Positions 6,565-14,096 of a stretch of 35,057 nt of DNA are shown in pieces. Position 1 is the first letter of the stretch, and each line of letters opens with the position of its first letter. The translations under genes were made by a program, and so were the position numbers. This stretch comes from an uncultured Saccharospirillaceae bacterium (GTDB taxonomy: Bacteria; Bacteroidota; Bacteroidia; Flavobacteriales_D; CAJJDF01), in contig CATLPG010000029.1 in assembly GCA_950054195.1 (NCBI GenBank), forward strand, positions 1-35,057, given 5' to 3'. The notes beneath the pieces were generated by a model. It ran no database searches and had not been told where the DNA came from. It saw nothing but the letters and a program-made list of their open reading frames with translations.

Positions 6565-8259
6565 TTAGAAAATAGCTTTAAAAGCATCTTTCTCAAAGTA
6601 ATCAATAAACTCTCTATCTTTCTTAGCTTTTGCAGCTAAAGAGCTATCTTTTGCAATTGCTGATTTTAAGTTAGAAACCACTCCAGCTTCATCATTAGTT
6701 CTAGAAGCTAAGATTGCTTTTAAGTAGTATCCTTTTGCAGATTCCTTATCAGCTGACTGATCTAAAGTAGTAGATGCTGATTTGTAGTCTTCATTTAAAG
6801 TTTGAGCTAATGCTTTGTTAAATGTTTTGTAATCACCAAAGTTTTTAATTGCTTGGTCATACTCACCTTTTTTAACATTAACTAAACCTAAGTTGTAGTT
6901 AACTTCTTTTCCAGCAGCAGTAGAACTAGAGAATAAAGCAGCAGCTTCATCAACTTTTCCATCTCTTCTTAATGAAGTACCATGGTTATTGTTAGTTACA
7001 GGGTTTTTATCTAACTCATTTGCTTTTTTAAACATGTCAGCAGCTTCCTTAAACTTCCCTTGAGTATATAAAACTACACCAGCGTTGTTGTAACCTCTCC
7101 AATCGTTTGGAGCAACTTTAGTAGCTTCTTTATAGATAGCTAATTTTGCATCAGTATCAACAATTAAACGGTTTCCAGCAAATAATAATTCTTCAACAGT
7201 TAACGTGCTTGGCTTAGAAGTAGAAATTGTTTTTAATTCTTCATCTGTATAACCAGCCAACTCATAGTTTAACATCATTTGAGATCTTCTTAATTGTGGG
7301 AAGATATCATCTTCTAAAAACTTATAAGTAGACGATAATGTTTTAATTTCTTCTTCTCTCTTAGCAGGATCACTAGTCATTTCAGCAACTCTAATTATAA
7401 TCTCTTTATCCTCGTGATTAGAAGCTTTAATTAGTTCTTTTAATCCAGCCCAGTCTTCACCTTTAGGATTTTTATTGATTGCTACAGCATTTACGTTCAG
7501 CTTTTCGAAAGCTTTTGTTAAATAAGCTTCAGCAGAAGCAGCTCTATCCTCAGCAAGTGTAGTGTTTTTTTCTAACTCACCTTCTGGAGAAGCGTAAGAA
7601 ACAATATCAATTGATTTGAATGTGATTTTGTTGTTTGCTTGTCCATCAACCATAAATTTTTCAAGATCAAGAATGTCTTGCTCTTTAAGCTCGCTACTTC
7701 TTACATCGTGCTTAGCCTTTAAGTAGTTAATTTGAGCTTTTTCAACTTTATCAAATTTTCTAACAAGCTTATCCTCTCCGTAAACAACTTTATCATCATC
7801 TTGTAACCATAGAGGTGTTACGATAGTTGCATCAGCAATTTTAGGAGTTTTGTCGTTAAGTTTTTCTTTTCCTCCCTTTTCAACTCTATACTTAACAATT
7901 AATTCAGCATTTTCAAATGCAGGGTTATATGGTTTTGTACTTGTATAGTTAAAAGATTTTCCTCCTTTATCAACTACTTCACCATTACCAGCCGCTTTAG
8001 GACCTTGAAATGATTTCATATCAAATTCTAACTCATTTCCAGCTTCATTAACTAGAGTTGGTGTTAGCTCAATATATGCTTTTTTGTTTAATCCTTTTTC
8101 AACAAATTTTCCGTCAATATTAACAGTAACTTTATCTCCGTGCATTTCAATCGGATCTTCTTTTACTTCATATTCAACGTCTTTCATTAAAGAACAGCTG
8201 TAAAGAGCAGCTCCAGCTAAAAGTGTTAATCCACCTTTGGTTAAAATTCTTTTGTTCAT
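6565..8259 (-). CDS. TPR-containing lipoprotein with divergent OmpA-like domain
   Basis: A 564-aa envelope protein. The N-terminus has a signal peptide ending in an LYSC-type lipobox, so Cys22 is the probable lipidation site. Residues ~40-150 are beta-rich and unassigned. Around 175-345 lies a segment with IDIVSYASPEGELEKN and LAEDRAASAEAYL. This is the SPEG-N-RA pattern seen in OmpA-like peptidoglycan-associated domains of Bacteroidota, though it is well diverged. Residues ~385-480 hold three to four TPR-like repeats (for example WRGYNNAGVVLYTQGKFKEA and VNYNLGLVNVKKGEYDQA). A role as an outer-membrane scaffold is inferred, and the substrate is unknown. It has its own terminator and a TAGATTTG box upstream, and is separate from the kinase gene 79 bp away. 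Confidence 0.8.
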   Translation of the reverse strand: MNKRILTKGGLTLLAGAALYSCSLMKDVEYEVKEDPIEMHGDKVTVNIDGKFVEKGLNKKAYIELTPTLVNEAGNELEFDMKSFQGPKAAGNGEVVDKGGKSFNYTSTKPYNPAFENAELIVKYRVEKGGKEKLNDKTPKIADATIVTPLWLQDDDKVVYGEDKLVRKFDKVEKAQINYLKAKHDVRSSELKEQDILDLEKFMVDGQANNKITFKSIDIVSYASPEGELEKNTTLAEDRAASAEAYLTKAFEKLNVNAVAINKNPKGEDWAGLKELIKASNHEDKEIIIRVAEMTSDPAKREEEIKTLSSTYKFLEDDIFPQLRRSQMMLNYELAGYTDEELKTISTSKPSTLTVEELLFAGNRLIVDTDAKLAIYKEATKVAPNDWRGYNNAGVVLYTQGKFKEAADMFKKANELDKNPVTNNNHGTSLRRDGKVDEAAALFSSSTAAGKEVNYNLGLVNVKKGEYDQAIKNFGDYKTFNKALAQTLNEDYKSASTTLDQSADKESAKGYYLKAILASRTNDEAGVVSNLKSAIAKDSSLAAKAKKDREFIDYFEKDAFKAIF

Positions 8260-8289
8260 TCTTAATTCTATTTTAAACTAAATTACCGA

Positions 8290-8297
8290 CAAATCTA
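8290..8297 (-). promoter_or_regulatory. Candidate -7 promoter box for the TPR lipoprotein gene
   Basis: The minus strand reads TAGATTTG, an exact TAnnTTTG match, 31 bp before the ATG at 8259 within a 78-bp gap. No convincing TTG lies 17-23 nt upstream. Confidence 0.35.
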
Positions 8298-8337
8298 ACT
8301 ATTTGAATCAGCTTATAAAAGAAAAGAGATTGAAAAA

Positions 8338-8958
8338 TTAGGCTAATTGTTTTATGTTGACCCCGTTTGGGTGTTTCGACATAACAATTGACTTTATTTC
8401 CTCGTACTGAGAAGGGTCTGATACAAAATCTATTGAGGAAGTATCTAAAATTAAAATGGGTTGATCTTCTAGAGATTCGAAATAGTTTAAGTAACTGTTG
8501 TGAACTTTTTCTAGGTAAGTTGCATTTATTGTTTTTTCGTAGGTCCTGCCTCGCTTTTTTATATTCTCTAGTAGTCTGTCGCTGTGTACATCTAAATAAA
8601 CTAATAAATCAGGTTTGCGTGTTTTTTTAAACAATACAGAAAAATAATTGTCAAACAATTGTTTTTCTGCTGGAGTTAAATTGGCAGATGAAAAAATTAA
8701 TGATTTATCAATGAAGTAATCACTTACTATTTTTGTATTTGGGTCTACCTGATTTAATTGGTGATAACGATCAATTAAGAATTGAAGCTCAACAGCTAGG
8801 TTGTTTTTTGTTTGGGACTCTAAAAATTCACTCAAAAAAGGGTTTTCTTCAAACTCTTCTAAAATGATTTTAGCTTGATAGTCTGCAGCAAGTTTCTTAA
8901 CCAAGCTTGTTTTGCCTGATCCGATATTGCCTTCAATAACAATATAGTTGTGCTGCAT
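8338..8958 (-). CDS. Deoxynucleoside kinase (dAdo/dGuo-type)
   Basis: A 206-aa protein of the deoxynucleoside kinase family, which phosphorylates deoxynucleosides at the 5' position for salvage. It has the P-loop GNIGSGKTS (residues 10-18), and EEFEENPFL follows with the catalytic-base Glu region. FLIDRYHQL lies in the substrate pocket area, PDLLVYLDVHSDRLLENIKKRGR gives the strand and LID arginines, and the YL.KVHNSYLNYFE helix is typical. Length is normal. Its start lies 6 bp after the folK stop, so folK and the kinase are probably co-transcribed. Substrate preference cannot be read from sequence; deoxyadenosine/deoxyguanosine is the usual annotation for this group in Bacteroidota. Confidence 0.88.
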   Translation of the reverse strand: MQHNYIVIEGNIGSGKTSLVKKLAADYQAKIILEEFEENPFLSEFLESQTKNNLAVELQFLIDRYHQLNQVDPNTKIVSDYFIDKSLIFSSANLTPAEKQLFDNYFSVLFKKTRKPDLLVYLDVHSDRLLENIKKRGRTYEKTINATYLEKVHNSYLNYFESLEDQPILILDTSSIDFVSDPSQYEEIKSIVMSKHPNGVNIKQLA

Positions 8959-8964
8959 AGTTGG

Positions 8965-9477
8965 TTATTTGTGTTTAAAAACCGTTAATTGATCGGGTGA
9001 ATACAAAAGTAAATCATTAATTGTTTTATGAAAAACTGGATGCAAAAAATCTGATGCAATTTCGTTAAAAGGTATTAACACAAAGTTGCGTTTGTGCATC
9101 AAATAGTGGGGGATAGTAAGTTTTTGGGAGTTAATAACTTTTTTATCAAAAATTAAAATATCAATATCAATTGGTCGCGACTCGTATTCATTTTTTGTTT
9201 TGGTAGGTCTTCCAAAATGCTTTTCTAATTTTTGTGTTTGTATGAGTAATTCTTCTGGACTATATTTTGTCTCTATTTGAATTACTTGGTTAAAAAAAGG
9301 AGAAACAGTTTCGTTAAATCCCCAGGGTTCAGAAGAGTACACAGCTGATTGCTTGATTAGTTTATGGTTGGTCTTAAAGTAATCAATTGTTTGCTCAAAT
9401 ATCTTTAATGAGTTTTTTTCATTGCCTCCGAGAGATAAAAAAACATTTTTATATGTGTAGTTCTTACTTTGTTCCAT
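8965..9477 (-). CDS. folK: 2-amino-4-hydroxy-6-hydroxymethyldihydropteridine pyrophosphokinase (HPPK)
   Basis: HPPK transfers pyrophosphate from ATP to 6-hydroxymethyl-7,8-dihydropterin, the step before dihydropteroate synthase in folate synthesis. The 170-aa protein has the opening VFLSLGGNEKN, the YSSEPWGF strand, FFNQVIQIET, and the signature ESRPIDIDILIFD with its magnesium-binding aspartates. PHYLMHKRNFVLIPFNEIA follows and closes the fold. Family length is ~160-170, so it is complete. It is divergent from sppA across a 96-bp gap and probably leads a folK-deoxynucleoside kinase transcript. Confidence 0.93.
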   Translation of the reverse strand: MEQSKNYTYKNVFLSLGGNEKNSLKIFEQTIDYFKTNHKLIKQSAVYSSEPWGFNETVSPFFNQVIQIETKYSPEELLIQTQKLEKHFGRPTKTKNEYESRPIDIDILIFDKKVINSQKLTIPHYLMHKRNFVLIPFNEIASDFLHPVFHKTINDLLLYSPDQLTVFKHK

Positions 9478-9535
9478 TCATACAATAAATTTTACCGTTG
9501 GTGTATAATGGTAAAAACAGGAAAGTATATTTTTT

Positions 9536-9543
9536 TATGTTTG
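9536..9543 (+). promoter_or_regulatory. Candidate -7 promoter box for sppA
   Basis: TATGTTTG matches TAnnTTTG exactly and lies 30 bp before the sppA ATG, in the divergent folK-sppA gap. No TTG is found at the expected distance. Confidence 0.35.
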
Positions 9544-9573
9544 TTTGAGTAATTACCAAAACTACAGATACAA

Positions 9574-11385
9574 ATGAAACAATTTTTTAAATATTTTTTA
9601 GCCTCCGGATTAGCTTATCTTATTTTTGGGATAATATTCCTTTTTATTTCTATAGCTATTGTTAGTAGCATGTTTAATAAAGGTCCGAAGCCTATTATCG
9701 TTAAAAACAATTCTGTTCTTCACTTGGAGTTTGATGGGTTAGTTGGTGAATTATCGCATTCACAGCCACAGTTTAATGGAGAAGGTTTTGATGTTGTGGA
9801 GACAACTGGTTTTAAGGATATTATTGATGCTGTTGATTATGCCAAAACAGATGATAAAATTAAAGGAATTTATTTAGATATATCTATGCTTAGTGCTGGT
9901 TTAGCTACTGCTGAGGAGATAAGAAATAGTCTTAAACGATTTAAAGAAAGTGGGAAATTTGTTGTTGCTTATTCTGAGTTGTACACTAAAGGGGGATATT
10001 ACATGGCTTCTTTAGCAGATGAAATTTATTTATATCCTACTGGATTAATGGAATGGACGGGTATTGGTACATCAAGAATGTTTTTTAAAAACACGTTAGA
10101 AAAGCTTGATGTTGAAATGCAAATCATTAGAGGTAGTAATAATAAGTTTAAAAGTGCGGTTGAACCTTATTTTTTAGAAAAAATGAGTGAGTCAAACAGG
10201 TTACAAACAGAAAGATTTATTAATTCTTTTTGGGATCACATTTTAACAGAAGTAAGTGTTGCAAGAGAAATTTCTAAAGATGAATTAAACTTAATTGCTG
10301 ATTCATTAAAAATAAGAACAGCTCAAGATGCAGTAGATTTAAAATTAATAACTGCACTTAAATACAAAGACGAGGTGGTAGACATTGTTAGAACTAAGCT
10401 TGAGCTTAAAGATAAAGATCAGCTGAATGTTATGCCTATTAAGAAATACGTAAAGTATGCAGCGAGAAAAAGAGTAGTTTATGAAAAAGGACCTCAAAAT
10501 GTAGCTGTAGTTTATGCTAACGGTCAAATTATGAGCGGAGAAGGATCATTTGAGAATATTGGTTCTATTACTACTGCTAAACACATTAAGGAAGCGAGAG
10601 AAAACGATTCTATTAAAGCTGTTGTTTTAAGGGTTAATTCACCAGGAGGTAGTGCGCTAGCTAGTGATGTAATCTGGAGAGAGGTTATGTTAACTAAAAA
10701 AGTAAAACCAGTGGTTGTATCCATGGGGAACTTAGCAGCTTCGGGTGGTTATTATATTTCTTGTGGAGCTGATCGTATCTTTGCGCAACCTAATACTATT
10801 ACTGGTTCAATTGGTGTATTTGCTACTATCCCAAACATTAAAGGTATGCTTAATAATAAGCTTGGTGTAACTATTGATTATGCTCAAACTAATAAGCATG
10901 CAAACTTAATGTCAATAACAAAGCCACTAACTGAAGAACAAAAGAAAATCATTCAAGAAGGGGTTGATAACATTTATGATGATTTTATAACTAAAGTATC
11001 AAAAGGTAGAGGAATCTCTAAAGAAATGGTTGATAGCATAGGGCAAGGTAGAGTTTGGACAGGAATAGATGCAAAAGAAATAAACTTAGTTGATGAAATT
11101 GGCGGTTTAAATGATGCCATTGATTACGCTGCAAAATTAGCTGAGTTAGAAAACGTATCTATAATGACATTACCAAAACCAAAGGAAAATCCATTTGAAG
11201 AAATTTTAGCAGCACTTGATAACGATAAAGAAGAGGAGGAGCCAGAGCTTCAATTAAAGGGAGGTAGATTGAGTAATGAACTTATCCAAAAATTATTTAA
11301 TTATATGGAGCGTTTAGAGCATTTATCTACTCACCCAGAAGATCAAATGCAAGCACGTATGCCATATGAAATTTCATTTTATTAA
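9574..11385 (+). CDS. sppA: Signal peptide peptidase SppA, 67K type
   Basis: A 603-aa membrane-bound serine protease that degrades cleaved signal peptides. One N-terminal membrane segment (~residues 11-32) is followed by two tandem SppA/crotonase-fold halves. The N-terminal half carries the general-base lysine in NKFKSAVEPYF (Lys193). The C-terminal half carries the nucleophile in GNLAASGGYYIS (Ser390), with VNSPGGS before it and GSIGVFA after it. This matches the Lys/Ser dyad of the long E. coli-type enzyme, and the length is normal. It is a stand-alone gene, convergent with the peroxidase gene across a shared terminator. No disruption was seen. Confidence 0.93.
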   Translation: MKQFFKYFLASGLAYLIFGIIFLFISIAIVSSMFNKGPKPIIVKNNSVLHLEFDGLVGELSHSQPQFNGEGFDVVETTGFKDIIDAVDYAKTDDKIKGIYLDISMLSAGLATAEEIRNSLKRFKESGKFVVAYSELYTKGGYYMASLADEIYLYPTGLMEWTGIGTSRMFFKNTLEKLDVEMQIIRGSNNKFKSAVEPYFLEKMSESNRLQTERFINSFWDHILTEVSVAREISKDELNLIADSLKIRTAQDAVDLKLITALKYKDEVVDIVRTKLELKDKDQLNVMPIKKYVKYAARKRVVYEKGPQNVAVVYANGQIMSGEGSFENIGSITTAKHIKEARENDSIKAVVLRVNSPGGSALASDVIWREVMLTKKVKPVVVSMGNLAASGGYYISCGADRIFAQPNTITGSIGVFATIPNIKGMLNNKLGVTIDYAQTNKHANLMSITKPLTEEQKKIIQEGVDNIYDDFITKVSKGRGISKEMVDSIGQGRVWTGIDAKEINLVDEIGGLNDAIDYAAKLAELENVSIMTLPKPKENPFEEILAALDNDKEEEEPELQLKGGRLSNELIQKLFNYMERLEHLSTHPEDQMQARMPYEISFY

Positions 11386-11408
11386 GAGTAATTAAAACTT
11401 ATTTGTAC

Positions 11409-11436
11409 AAAGGCGATTGAATTTCAATCGCCTTTG
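11409..11436. terminator. Shared terminator between sppA and the peroxidase gene
   Basis: AAAGGCGATTGAA (11409-11421) is inverted as TTCAATCGCCTTT (11423-11435), giving a stem of about 11 bp that can serve both convergent genes. T tracts on either side are short. Confidence 0.7.
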
Positions 11437-11916
11437 TTATTTCAAGTAGTTTAAAATAGAAGACTCCATTTTTTCTGGCTTTGTCCATGGAGAAAATCGG
11501 TTAATTACTTCTCCCTCTGGAGAGATTAAAAATTTTCCAAAGTTCCAACGGATGGTTGGCAAAAAACCTAATGCTCTTTTTTCCTTTTTTAACCATTTAT
11601 ACAAAGGGTGCGTATTTTGACCATTAACTTTTAGTTTTTCTAACAATTGAAAGGTAACACCATGATTCATTTGACATACTTTTGACATGTCCTTATTGTC
11701 GTTAGGTTCTTGTCCAAAAAATTGATTACAAGGCACCCCTAAGATGACTAAGCCATCGTCTTTATAGTCTTCGTGAAGCTTTTCAAGTCCAGCAAACTGT
11801 GTTCTTAAACTACACTTAGTGGCAATATTCACAATAAGTACTGCTTTACCTTTAAGATTAGATAAATCCAGTATTTCACCAGCAGATGTTTTTAGTTTGA
11901 ACGAATATAAATTCAT
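11437..11916 (-). CDS. Glutathione peroxidase family protein (probably thioredoxin-dependent)
   Basis: A 159-aa thiol peroxidase that reduces hydroperoxides in the cytoplasm; no signal peptide is seen. Conserved residues are the peroxidatic Cys35 in NIATKCSLRTQFAGLE, Gln65 in CNQFFGQEP, and Trp124-Asn125 in WNFGKFL, which together form the family's catalytic tetrad. Cys35 stands in place of selenocysteine, as usual in bacteria. Other cysteines at 63 and 81 (CQMNHGVTF) are available, but which one resolves is not clear. The usual GFTPQY after the active Cys is SLRTQF here, a mild divergence. It is a single gene sharing a terminator with sppA. Confidence 0.9.
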   Translation of the reverse strand: MNLYSFKLKTSAGEILDLSNLKGKAVLIVNIATKCSLRTQFAGLEKLHEDYKDDGLVILGVPCNQFFGQEPNDNKDMSKVCQMNHGVTFQLLEKLKVNGQNTHPLYKWLKKEKRALGFLPTIRWNFGKFLISPEGEVINRFSPWTKPEKMESSILNYLK

Positions 11917-12036
11917 GATAATGAATGCCTAATGCAAATAAAAGTAATGAAAATAAACCGAGTAAAAAGTAATTCCTTTCAAAGGCTTTAAATAATTAAG
12001 TATCTTTAATGGTATAACAATTCTAGAAACACAATA

Positions 12037-12348
12037 ATGATTGAGAATATAACACCACAAGATGCATTAGCAAAAGCAAATACTGGCATTGCATTTATTG
12101 ATGTTAGAGAGCCATACGAAACAGAAGAGTTAGGCTATAAGGTAGGTACATTAAAACTAATGCCTTTGTCTGATTTTCAAAATCAACTCAATAACTTATC
12201 AAAGGAAGATGAATTAATCTTTGCTTGTAAATCTGGCGGTAGAAGTATGCAAGTATGTGAGTTTTTGGCTTCTCAAGGATTCACTAAACTTTATAATGTT
12301 GATGGTGGAATTATGCGTTGGAAATTAGAGGGGTTGCCAATTCAATAA
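12037..12348 (+). CDS. Single-domain rhodanese-like sulfurtransferase
   Basis: A 103-aa cytoplasmic protein consisting of one rhodanese domain. IDVREPYE gives the CDC25-like entry motif, and the active-site loop is CKSGGRS with Cys64 as the sulfur carrier. The ending YNVDGGIMRWKLEGLPI is typical. Such proteins move sulfane sulfur between partners, and the partner here is unknown. An imperfect promoter box (TATCTTTA, about 12010-12017) precedes it. The short membrane-peptide frame begins 9 bp downstream, so the genes to 13114 may form one transcript. Confidence 0.88.
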   Translation: MIENITPQDALAKANTGIAFIDVREPYETEELGYKVGTLKLMPLSDFQNQLNNLSKEDELIFACKSGGRSMQVCEFLASQGFTKLYNVDGGIMRWKLEGLPIQ

Positions 12349-12356
12349 GTTTTCGT

Positions 12357-12479
12357 TTGAAAAAAAAAGATAATAGCAAGTTTAATAAAATAGCTCTAGT
12401 AATAGCGCTCATCTTAATTGGTTTTATTGCTCTCAATGTATATGATATTGTGCAGCTTATAATTCAGGAAAGACAATGA
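12357..12479 (+). CDS. Probable 40-aa single-span membrane peptide (TTG start)
   Basis: Reading from TTG at 12357 gives a lysine-rich start (KKKDNSKFNK), then a hydrophobic stretch of about 18 residues (IALVIALILIGFIALNV), then a short polar tail ending ERQ. Its TGA at 12477-12479 overlaps the ATG of the next gene (12476) as ATGA, a classic translational coupling. There is no ATG in the frame, so the start is the weak point. The sequence makes a good positive-inside membrane anchor. No family was recognised. Confidence 0.45.
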   Translation: MKKKDNSKFNKIALVIALILIGFIALNVYDIVQLIIQERQ

Positions 12480-13114
12480 TTTGTCGTAGAATCATATTAG
12501 TTTTAGTATGTGTGTTTTTTTGTGTGCTAGGTAATGCTCAAGCATTACTGTCTAATGATTTTACGAGTGTTCAAATTGATAGTGTTGCTAATGATTCATC
12601 AGCAAATGAGGGTGATATTTACAGGGATTACCAAACCAATAGTTATTATTTAGGGGCAACAAATGGAAGTTTAATTTCCTTAAGTACCCAAACAAATGGA
12701 GTGGTATTAGATAGAGATGGAGGAAACTATCCTACATCAAATAATACTTTTTTTGATTTACCAGTCAATTCTTCGCATATCCAAACCATAAATCCTACAC
12801 TGTATACTGTTATTGGAGATGCAGAAATTAGGGTTGCACAGCAAGGCTTGTATATGATTACTGGAGAAATATCTACTTCTAATATGCCTAGCGGATCAAC
12901 AAAGTATATCTTAGCACTTTACATTAATGGCGCTTTGAGGGGATATATGTCTCGAGGAGTAGCAACCCTACCATCCAATGATTTTTGGGGAACTACAGGT
13001 GTTTTGATCTATCAACTACAAGCTAATGATGTTGTGAACGTGAGGTATGTTATTAATGCGGGAGGATCAACACTAAATGCTAGGTTTACTAATATTGGTA
13101 TTGCTAAGTTGTAA
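12476..13114 (+). CDS. Secreted protein with C1q/TNF-like C-terminal fold (tentative)
   Basis: A 212-aa exported protein. The signal peptide MICRRIILVLVCVFFCVLGN is followed by AQA, with cleavage near residue 22. The section GDIYRDYQTNSYYLGATNGSLISLS resembles the short linker seen in many Bacteroidota cell-surface proteins carrying tail-fibre-like or C1q-like heads. Residues ~95-212 form a beta-sandwich pattern (AEIRVAQQGLYMITGEIS, KYILALYINGALRGYM, GVLIYQLQANDVVNVRYVI). This recalls C1q/TNF-like trimeric domains, but only by pattern. Function is unknown; surface adhesion or binding is a guess. It meets the CYTH gene tail to tail with a 3-bp gap and no terminator. Confidence 0.75.
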   Translation: MICRRIILVLVCVFFCVLGNAQALLSNDFTSVQIDSVANDSSANEGDIYRDYQTNSYYLGATNGSLISLSTQTNGVVLDRDGGNYPTSNNTFFDLPVNSSHIQTINPTLYTVIGDAEIRVAQQGLYMITGEISTSNMPSGSTKYILALYINGALRGYMSRGVATLPSNDFWGTTGVLIYQLQANDVVNVRYVINAGGSTLNARFTNIGIAKL

Positions 13115-13117
13115 AAA

Positions 13118-13588
13118 TTACTTCCAGTTACTGAAGGGGTTGCTTTCTAAACTAGCATTATAATATCGTTTATCATGAGATACTTCTTTACCAATCCATG
13201 AAGGTTTTTCAAATACTTCATCTTCGGTTTTGAGTTCTATTTCAGCAACTAATAAGCCTTTGTTGTTTCCTAAGAATACATCAACTTCCCATATATGGTT
13301 GTTTACAGGTATTGCATACCTAATTTTATCGATACTAGGTCCAGAAAAATTCGTTATAAGATTCTTCGCATCTGAAACAGGAATTTCGTATTCATATTCA
13401 GTTCGAGCAATGCCCTCCGTTTTTCCTTTAATGGTTAAAAAACCTTTACCCTTAGTAATTCGTACACGTATCGTTTTTTCAATTGATGTATAAATGTATG
13501 CTTGGATAATATGATTCCCTTCTGGCTTTTTTATGTTATCCCAAATACTCTTATTAACTAAAAATTTTCTTTCAATCTCTTTTGCCAT
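13118..13588 (-). CDS. CYTH domain protein (triphosphate tunnel metalloenzyme family)
   Basis: A 156-aa protein from ATG 13588; the open frame extends 4 codons further, but MAKEIERKF is the family start. EIERK (residues 4-8) is the defining CYTH motif. It is followed by charged strands typical of the eight-stranded tunnel: TIRVRI, FLTIKGK, RTEYEYEIP, KIRYAIP, WEVDVFLG and VAEIELK. Members hydrolyse triphosphate substrates (tripolyphosphate, nucleoside triphosphates, thiamine triphosphate) using metal ions inside the tunnel. The substrate here is unknown. Its first 17 bp overlap the end of the GNAT gene, so it is the last gene of the FAD-GNAT-CYTH unit. Confidence 0.88.
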   Translation of the reverse strand: MAKEIERKFLVNKSIWDNIKKPEGNHIIQAYIYTSIEKTIRVRITKGKGFLTIKGKTEGIARTEYEYEIPVSDAKNLITNFSGPSIDKIRYAIPVNNHIWEVDVFLGNNKGLLVAEIELKTEDEVFEKPSWIGKEVSHDKRYYNASLESNPFSNWK

Positions 13589-14096
13589 GAGTAATATCAA
13601 TTTCTATTGTTAAAACACCATCGCTAGATCCCGTTATTTCGTATGGATATTTAGAAATAATATTTAAAATAGTGTTGTTTAAGTAGTAGGCGTTTGCAAC
13701 AAACTTTTCTATACCATGTTGCTTGGCAAACGCTACAATATTTTGGATAAGAAGTTTTCCAATTCCCATTCCTTGGAACTCATCTATAATGGTAATAGCA
13801 ATTTCTGCTGTGTTAGGTTTTTTTATAGATCTAATATAACGAGCAACACCAATACCAATTTCCTCTCCATTTTTTGAGTAGTAAGCACAAAAAGCAACAT
13901 GGTTTTCGTGATCTACATTAACTAAATAATCAAATTCTTTCTCAGAAAGTGCCTCAGTACTGGTTAAAAAACGGAGTTGCTTTGTTTTATCTGATAACTT
14001 AGAGAATGCCTTAACAAAAGCTTTTCTATCTTCTTTTATTAATGGTCTAATAAAAATGGTTAATCCTTCTTTTATTTCATACTTTTTAACTTCCAT
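13572..14096 (-). CDS. GNAT-family N-acetyltransferase
   Basis: A 174-aa acetyltransferase-fold protein. It starts IFIRPLIKEDRKAFVKAF, as in GNAT domains that accompany Pat-type protein acetyltransferases. It carries the acetyl-CoA loop FQGMGIGKLLIQNIVAFAKQ around residues 110-130, with the preceding beta-4 strand AEIAITIIDE. The target is unknown, and both small molecule and protein are possible. It overlaps the FAD protein gene by 11 bp at its start and the CYTH gene by 17 bp at its end, so the three are almost certainly translated from one message. Confidence 0.85.
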   Translation of the reverse strand: MEVKKYEIKEGLTIFIRPLIKEDRKAFVKAFSKLSDKTKQLRFLTSTEALSEKEFDYLVNVDHENHVAFCAYYSKNGEEIGIGVARYIRSIKKPNTAEIAITIIDEFQGMGIGKLLIQNIVAFAKQHGIEKFVANAYYLNNTILNIISKYPYEITGSSDGVLTIEIDITHGKRD

